The position numbers and the translations under genes are program-made. Shown in pieces: positions 59,413 through 64,000 of a DNA stretch of 64,000 nucleotides; position 1 is the first letter of the stretch; the number at the start of each line of letters is the position of its first letter. Source of the DNA: Chryseobacterium antibioticum (GTDB lineage: Bacteria > Bacteroidota > Bacteroidia > Flavobacteriales > Weeksellaceae); the NCBI RefSeq assembly GCF_012927325.1, contig NZ_JABBGI010000011.1:1-64000 (forward strand), given 5' to 3'. Under the pieces are notes generated by a model. It did no database searches and was not told the DNA's origin. It was given only the letters and a program-made list of their open reading frames with translations.

Positions 59413-60317
59413 TAATCTTCTTTATTTTTTATTATTTGAATTAAATTTTTTACAAACGGTTGGGTATATATTCCATCTTTATCATGATCAGGATCCAGAA
59501 CGGTGATTTCTATTCCAAAGCATAGGGGAGAATGGACCAAAGGTTTCAGGATTTCCCTTAGATTATCATAATCGATTCCGTCTTCCATTCTGCTGTCTAC
59601 GGCAGGCATTAGTTCATCATTCAGAACATCCACATCAAGATGAATGAAAAATCCAGCCAGTGCTTTGCTGTTGACCATTTTTAGAAAATCTTCTGCCGTT
59701 TTTCCGAAACCATTTTTTCTAAGCTCGTACAGATCAAAATAATGGATATCAGAATTGGTGATCTGTTGCACATATTCATCGTCATCTGTTTCTGCATTTC
59801 CGGCACAGTAGACATTTTCTTCCAAAAAGTAAGGCCTGAACCCTTGAATATTGGTTAATTTTTCATGTCCTGTTCCTGTAATAATAGCAAGATCCATTCC
59901 TGCGGCAGCAGAGGTTTCGGAAAGATGAGCCGGAATAAAGTCAGTATGCCCATCCAGATAAAATAATCCAAAATTTCCAAGCTTCTTTAAGGCGAGAGCA
60001 GTTCCTATCAGAATACTGCAATCACCACCAAGCATGATGCTGAACGTATTTTTCTGATGATTCTTCGAGATAAAATCTACCTGTTTTTGGGCATAGTCAA
60101 TGATAGTTTCTGCATTTAAAACACCTGATTCCTGATCAGGTTCCATCAAATAGTCTGGTGCTTCCAGTCTGAAAATATGGTTAGGATTGATTTCTTTATG
60201 AAAATCAAATTTTCTAAACCAGTCCGGAAGTCTTTTTACACCGGGCTCATTTTCGTGATCCTTTTTTCTAAGCCCGAGATTGAGAGGGAATTCAAAAATA
60301 TCGATATTCCTTTTCAT
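59412..60317 (-). CDS. Arginase/agmatinase/formimidoylglutamase family protein
   Basis: A 301-residue ureohydrolase-fold protein. The metal motifs are GGDCSILIG (usually GGDHS; the first Mn-ligand His is Cys), YLDGHTDF (DxHxD) and HLDVDVLND (DxDxxD). The Cys variant occurs in some arginase-like subgroups of uncertain substrate, so classical arginase activity should not be assumed. It is first in the run HPP / Zn-ribbon / epimerase / NUDIX. Confidence 0.82.
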   Translation of the reverse strand: MKRNIDIFEFPLNLGLRKKDHENEPGVKRLPDWFRKFDFHKEINPNHIFRLEAPDYLMEPDQESGVLNAETIIDYAQKQVDFISKNHQKNTFSIMLGGDCSILIGTALALKKLGNFGLFYLDGHTDFIPAHLSETSAAAGMDLAIITGTGHEKLTNIQGFRPYFLEENVYCAGNAETDDDEYVQQITNSDIHYFDLYELRKNGFGKTAEDFLKMVNSKALAGFFIHLDVDVLNDELMPAVDSRMEDGIDYDNLREILKPLVHSPLCFGIEITVLDPDHDKDGIYTQPFVKNLIQIIKNKED

Positions 60318-60407
60318 AGATGATGTTTTCCCAAAGGTACGGAATTATCCGTTTGAAAACGGGTAAAACTATATGTAGCAATGTTTTTTCAATCGTTTTT
60401 AATTATA

Positions 60408-60683
60408 GAGGTCATTTAAACTTTTTTAGATTTATAAAATTTGTTCAGAGCTATAACCATAAAAGCGATATAATTAAAAGACTTCCAACTCGATACTGTT
60501 GTGTCAAAACGATTAAGCAATGATCGAAAACTATCTAACCAAGCATTAGTTCTCTCTATAGCATATCTTTCCCTATAATATCTTTGTCTAGTACTTGGTA
60601 CATCATTGGCTTGCTTTCTTTTTTTATGTTTCGCAACACAAAAATAAGCAAGCCTTTTTTATAGGAAAAGTTTAAATGACTTC
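60408..60683 (-). mobile_element. Internally deleted IS5-type element with intact terminal repeats
   Basis: A 276-bp remnant bounded by inverted repeats GAGGTCATTTAAACTTTT (60408-60425) and AAAAGTTTAAATGACTTC (60666-60683), 17 of 18 bases complementary. It contains only the 3' end of a transposase gene. No target duplication is obvious. An element of this form could be moved in trans by a full-length relative. Confidence 0.82.
60416..60658 (-). pseudogene. C-terminal fragment of an IS5-family transposase
   Basis: An 80-codon open stretch with no start codon encodes HKKRKQANDVPSTRQ, RYAIERTNAWLDSFRSLLNR, FDTTVSSWKSFNYIAFMVIA and a stop inside the inverted repeat. The RTNAWLDxFRxLLxRF block with its catalytic glutamate (IERTN) is characteristic of IS5 DDE transposases. 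The N-terminal two thirds are missing. Confidence 0.88.
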
Positions 60684-61029
60684 AGTACTATTCTTAGGAT
60701 AATCAAGAAAAATAATGAAATTGTTTTAAAATTTTATTTGAAAGAAATTGATTGTTATTTTTTATTACTTGATTTAAAAAAGAACAGCTAATTTTTTAAA
60801 CTTAAAAATAGAATATTATATATCGAAATGTATTGAAGTTCATATCTATATTTAATAACAAATGATTTAATAAAGATTTAAAAAAATATAAGACAACAAA
60901 CGACTACAAGCGAATTTAAATAGTTTATAACCGATTAAGATGCTGCACCGTGACAATCTTTGCAACAGAGATTTGAGAAACACAGTGAACGTCTCTGATC
61001 TGAATTATTAATCTTAAAAATTTAAAGCT
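60684..61029. other. 346-bp AT-rich region upstream of ssb
   Basis: No gene is seen. AATCTTTG (60955-60962) is one base from the -7 consensus and would start ssb about 60 nt before the ATG. CAGAGA / TCTCTG (60966-60997) could form a weak hairpin in that leader. Confidence 0.4.
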
Positions 61030-61362
61030 ATGTCACTAAGAAACAAAGTAACATTAATTGGTTACACAGGAAAAGAAGTTGAAACCGTAAACTTCGAAAG
61101 CGGAAACGTAAAAGCAAGCGTGTCTCTAGCAACGAGCGATCATTACACCAATGCAAAAGGCGAAAAAGTAGAAGAAACACAATGGCACAATCTGATCGCC
61201 TTTGGAAAAGCAGCGGAGATCCTTCAGAAATACGTACCCAAAGGAAAAGAAATTGCTATTGAAGGAAAGCTTACGTACAGATCGTACGATGATAAAGATA
61301 GCGTTAAGCGATATATTACGGAGATCAGAGTAGATGAAATTCTTCTTTTGGGAGGTAAATAA
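61030..61362 (+). CDS. ssb: Single-stranded DNA-binding protein, short form
   Basis: A 110-residue OB-fold protein (SLRNKVTLIGYTGKEVE, TQWHNLIAFGKAAEIL, YVPKGKEIAIEGKLTYRSYDD). The usual glycine-rich linker and acidic C-terminal tip that recruits repair proteins are absent; the protein ends at the OB fold (EILLLGGK). It may therefore be an accessory rather than the replicative SSB. It is 14 nt upstream of an HRDC-domain gene, suggesting a DNA-repair-related pair. Confidence 0.88.
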   Translation: MSLRNKVTLIGYTGKEVETVNFESGNVKASVSLATSDHYTNAKGEKVEETQWHNLIAFGKAAEILQKYVPKGKEIAIEGKLTYRSYDDKDSVKRYITEIRVDEILLLGGK

Positions 61363-61376
61363 TTCTAAAAACACAA

Positions 61377-61832
61377 ATGATGAAAGTAAAAGTTTTTAAA
61401 ATCAGACTTCCTGAAGAATTTCTCTACAAAGATCAGAAAATGCTTGATCACTTTCTGGAAGCAAACGAAATTATAAAAGTGGAAACCGCTTTTGTAAATG
61501 ATGAATCTTATTGGTCTGTTGTCCTGTATTTTGAAGAGCTGAAAACGGCTAAAAATATAGTGAAAGAACCAAAGGCAGTAAAATACTCTGCAGATAATGA
61601 TGTTTTAAACTCCGATGAAGAGAAAATTTTAGATGCCCTGAAATACTGGAGATCAGAGAAGGCGAAAGAACAGAATCTCCCCACTTATTTTATTGCGAGC
61701 AACAAAGAACTGATGTCTGTAGCTAAGTATAAGCCTGTGAAAAAAGAAGAGCTGCTTGAGATCAAAGGTTTCGGAAAACATAAGATTGAAAACTATGGTG
61801 AAGAGATCCTGGAAATCATTGAAAGCGTCTGA
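61377..61832 (+). CDS. HRDC domain protein
   Basis: A 151-residue protein. The N-terminal half (VKVFKIRLPEEFLYKDQKML, SYWSVVLYFEE) is an alpha-beta domain of unknown role. The C-terminal half is an HRDC domain (EKILDALKYWRSEKAKEQNL, TYFIASNKELMSVAKYKP, LLEIKGFGKHKIENYGEEIL), a helical nucleic-acid-binding module found in RecQ and RNase D. No helicase or nuclease is attached. Two adjacent ATGs (61377, 61380) are possible starts. It is co-transcribed with ssb and ends at a terminator. Confidence 0.85.
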   Translation: MMKVKVFKIRLPEEFLYKDQKMLDHFLEANEIIKVETAFVNDESYWSVVLYFEELKTAKNIVKEPKAVKYSADNDVLNSDEEKILDALKYWRSEKAKEQNLPTYFIASNKELMSVAKYKPVKKEELLEIKGFGKHKIENYGEEILEIIESV

Positions 61833-61867
61833 TTTTTTAGATTAAATAATGATTAATGCATCGAGAG

Positions 61868-61895
61868 CTGGGGAAGATTTCTTCCTCAGTTTTTT
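61868..61895 (+). terminator. Terminator after ssb-HRDC
   Basis: CTGGGGAAG-ATTT-CTTCCTCAG (nine pairs, one wobble) followed by TTTTTT. Confidence 0.85.
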
Positions 61896-61923
61896 ATGTT
61901 TCGGAAAAGTCCTTTCAATTCCT

Positions 61924-61931
61924 TATTTTTG
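61924..61931 (+). promoter_or_regulatory. -7 element for hisS
   Basis: TATTTTTG matches TAnnTTTG, 25 nt before the hisS ATG at 61957 and inside the extended upstream reading frame, which supports the shorter protein. Confidence 0.6.
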
Positions 61932-61956
61932 CATATATCAAAATGACATACAGCAA

Positions 61957-63306
61957 ATGAAGCCAAGTTTAGCAAAAGGAACGAGAGATTTTACAGCACA
62001 GGAAGTTTCCAGAAGAAAATATATCATCAATATTTTACAGAATAATTTCGAGTTATTCGGATTTCAACCGTTGGAAACGCCAAGCTTTGAAAATCTTTCT
62101 ACTTTGACAGGAAAGTACGGAGAAGAAGGGGACCGACTGATTTTTAAAATTTTAAATTCAGGAGAGTACGCCTCGAAAGTGAATCAGGAAGACTGGGACA
62201 ATAAAAACCATCAGAAACTGATTTCACAAATTTCAGATAAAGCCCTTCGTTATGACCTTACCGTACCTTTTGCGCGATTCGTGGCGATGAATCATGGAAA
62301 ACTTACATTCCCATACAAGCGTTACCAAATTCAGCCTGTATGGAGAGCAGACCGTCCGCAGAAAGGAAGATTCAGAGAGTTTTACCAGTGTGATGCGGAT
62401 GTGGTAGGAAGCGAAAGTTTGCTACAGGAAGTGGATTTGGTTCAGCTGTATCTGAAATCGTTTTCAGATCTTAAAATTCCTGTTACCATCCATATGAACA
62501 ACAGAAAGATTCTTTCCGGTTTGGCAGAATATGCTGGTATTACAGAGAAACTGATTGAATTTACTGTGGCCTTAGACAAACTTGACAAGATCGGGAAGGA
62601 AGGGGTAGTAAAGGAATTATTGGAAAGAGAAATTTCTCAGGAATCTATTGATAAATTAGAATTTTTATTCAATCAGTCGGATGATGCACTGGAAAACCTT
62701 CTTCAGTTAAAAGAGAAGTTTGCAGATAGTGAAATCGGACTGAAAGGAGTGGAAGAACTTGAATTTGTCCTTACCCAATCTTTAAATCTTGGAGTAGATG
62801 TGCAGAACCTTGTGTTCAATATTACGCTGGCCAGAGGTCTGGATTATTATACCGGAGCTATTTTCGAAGTGAAAGCGGATGAGGTAGCGATGGGATCTAT
62901 CGGCGGCGGTGGAAGATATGATAATCTTACCGAAGTTTTTGGAGTTAAAAATATTCCAGGAATTGGTGTTTCGTTTGGTTTGGACAGGGTTTATCTTGTG
63001 ATGGAAGAGCTTAATCTCTTTCCAGAAGAAGCTTCAACTCAAGTAGAGTACTTGTTTGCTAATTTCGGAGGAGAAGGAACGGTAGAAGCTTTAAAACTGA
63101 TCATGCAGCTGAGACAAAAAGGAATTTCTGCTGAACTTTATCCGGAAAATGCCAAACTGAACAAACAGTTTACCTATGCGGAAAAGAAAGGCATTAAAAA
63201 CCTTGTTTTCTTAGGAGAAGAAGAAATTAAAAACGGAACGGTTACTTTTAAAGACCTTGCTGCCGGAGAACAGAAAACACTTTCTTTGGAAGCGTTTTTG
63301 AAATAA
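61957..63306 (+). CDS. hisS: Histidyl-tRNA synthetase
   Basis: Charges tRNA-His in the cytoplasm. The 449-residue class II enzyme begins [12 protein letters not shown] and has motif 1 around [12 protein letters not shown], motif 2 [26 protein letters not shown], the histidine-specific [15 protein letters not shown], motif 3 [11 protein letters not shown], and the C-terminal anticodon domain ([18 protein letters not shown]). An in-frame extension to 61849 would run through a terminator and a promoter and is rejected. Confidence 0.96.
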   Translation: MKPSLAKGTRDFTAQEVSRRKYIINILQNNFELFGFQPLETPSFENLSTLTGKYGEEGDRLIFKILNSGEYASKVNQEDWDNKNHQKLISQISDKALRYDLTVPFARFVAMNHGKLTFPYKRYQIQPVWRADRPQKGRFREFYQCDADVVGSESLLQEVDLVQLYLKSFSDLKIPVTIHMNNRKILSGLAEYAGITEKLIEFTVALDKLDKIGKEGVVKELLEREISQESIDKLEFLFNQSDDALENLLQLKEKFADSEIGLKGVEELEFVLTQSLNLGVDVQNLVFNITLARGLDYYTGAIFEVKADEVAMGSIGGGGRYDNLTEVFGVKNIPGIGVSFGLDRVYLVMEELNLFPEEASTQVEYLFANFGGEGTVEALKLIMQLRQKGISAELYPENAKLNKQFTYAEKKGIKNLVFLGEEEIKNGTVTFKDLAAGEQKTLSLEAFLK

Positions 63307-63315
63307 GCACAAAAA

Positions 63316-63987
63316 ATGATGAAAAAAAACATTTTCTTTTTATCGATGAGCATTTGTCTTCTTTCTTGTAATGCTCAATCTATTTCTAAAAAAGATAGAG
63401 ACAGAGTGATAAAAGAATTAGAATATATTAAGAAAGTTGATCAGGAATATGCAGGAATTCCTCCACAAATGTTTAAAAATAAATATGGTGAGAAAAATGC
63501 ATGGAAGATATTTTTAGCTAAAAGAGATAGTATAAGTTTAGATAATCAGGAACGAATCAAAAAAATGTTTTCAAAATATGGTTATCTTGGCTTTGATAAA
63601 GTAGGAGAGGAAGCATCAAATAATTTTTGGATTTCAATACAGCATGCAGATAATGATATTGAATTTCAAAAGCAAATGTTAGATGAGATGAGGAAAGAAG
63701 TTGTAAAAAATAATGTACGTAGATCCGACTACGCACTACTGGAAGATCGAGTAAATAAAAATTTAGGCAAAAAACAAAGGTTTGGATCTCAGTTGGATTA
63801 TAATAATTTAGAGCAAGCTGTTCCTAAAAATGGATTAGTAGATTCAATAAATATTGATAAATTAAGAAAAGAATTTGACTTGGAACCATATAAAGATTAT
63901 CTCAATCGTATGACACAAAACCATTACAGGATGAATGAAAAATTGTTTTTAGAGAAAGGAATAAAATTCCCAAAACTCTATAAATAA
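63316..63987 (+). CDS. DUF6624-like lipoprotein
   Basis: A 223-residue exported protein with a lipobox-like LLSCN (Cys about residue 18), so probably an outer- or inner-membrane lipoprotein. The mature part carries FWISIQHADNDIEFQKQMLDEM, DYALLEDRVNKNLGKKQRFGSQ, and DKLRKEFDLEPYKDYL, the pattern of DUF6624, whose function is unknown. Two adjacent ATGs are possible (63316, 63319). It follows hisS by 9 nt and may be co-transcribed with it. It is complete, ending 13 nt before the window edge. Confidence 0.78.
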   Translation: MMKKNIFFLSMSICLLSCNAQSISKKDRDRVIKELEYIKKVDQEYAGIPPQMFKNKYGEKNAWKIFLAKRDSISLDNQERIKKMFSKYGYLGFDKVGEEASNNFWISIQHADNDIEFQKQMLDEMRKEVVKNNVRRSDYALLEDRVNKNLGKKQRFGSQLDYNNLEQAVPKNGLVDSINIDKLRKEFDLEPYKDYLNRMTQNHYRMNEKLFLEKGIKFPKLYK

Positions 63988-64000
63988 TCAAAAATAAAAC

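Noticed and set aside
60320..60523. 67-codon plus-strand frame upstream of ssb
   Set aside because: It overlaps the transposase fragment antisense and has no independent support.
61849..61956. Extended N-terminus of hisS
   Set aside because: It would run across an intrinsic terminator and a -7 promoter box and lacks similarity to HisS, whose normal start [12 protein letters not shown] is at 61957.

Overview
The window reads as chromosomal DNA of a Chryseobacterium-like flavobacterium (Bacteroidota, Weeksellaceae). The signs are consistent: low GC, GLPGLI-family proteins, a type IX secretion sorting domain, signal peptides ending in AQ, promoters of the Bacteroidota form TTG-N19/20-TAnnTTTG, almost no Shine-Dalgarno sequences, and a class B1 metallo-beta-lactamase closely resembling the IND enzymes of Chryseobacterium. 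The species cannot be fixed from the sequence alone.

Layout. 0.1-6.3 kb (minus strand): two secreted proteins, a DUF4180 protein, and a tight yciO-like / CPBP protease / yaaA / prmC run. 6.4-6.94 kb: five tandem initiator tRNA genes. 7-10.3 kb: small secreted and membrane proteins, one frameshifted. 10.5-15.8 kb: an ATP-grasp enzyme, a BlaI-type repressor with a BlaR1-like M56 peptidase, a GLPGLI gene broken inside its signature, and a sugar acetyltransferase. 15.9-22.4 kb: a fructose-6-phosphate aldolase-like protein, a DUF1905-like protein, a TPR protein, peptidase E, PBP4, a histidine kinase and the metallo-beta-lactamase. 22.5-29.3 kb (minus): three metallopeptidases (M61, M1, and a T9SS-exported reprolysin-like enzyme). 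29.8-38.2 kb: tatC, arabinose-5-phosphate isomerase, recQ with a PH-like protein and a glycosyltransferase, lpdA. 38.3-46.2 kb: a CvfB-like S1 protein and a TetR-TolC-MFP-RND efflux operon. 46.5-49.6 kb: a J/KTSC protein and an EcoRII-type restriction-modification pair. 49.7-54.5 kb: a serine hydrolase, metE behind a cobalamin riboswitch, and a divergent Lrp regulator. 54.5-60.3 kb: mostly a minus-strand arginase / HPP / Zn-ribbon / epimerase / NUDIX run. 60.4-64 kb: an internally deleted IS5-type element, ssb, an HRDC protein, hisS and a DUF6624 lipoprotein.

How it works together. Several genes bear on beta-lactam and drug response: the B1 enzyme, a BlaI/M56 pair with a palindrome at its predicted start site, a penicillin-binding-type serine hydrolase, PBP4, and a TetR-controlled RND pump whose predicted operators bracket its promoter. 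metE is wired to B12 supply.

No wholly new multi-gene system is evident. The least explained signals lie between genes: a dispersed element of about 160-170 bp with AACGCAAAG/CTTTGCGTT ends (three copies, one between the riboswitch and metE), covarying hairpins between the tRNA copies, three 15-bp CTTAAG iterons before the beta-lactamase, and heptamer arrays. Three genes each carry an apparent one-base deletion; these may be real pseudogenes or assembly errors.
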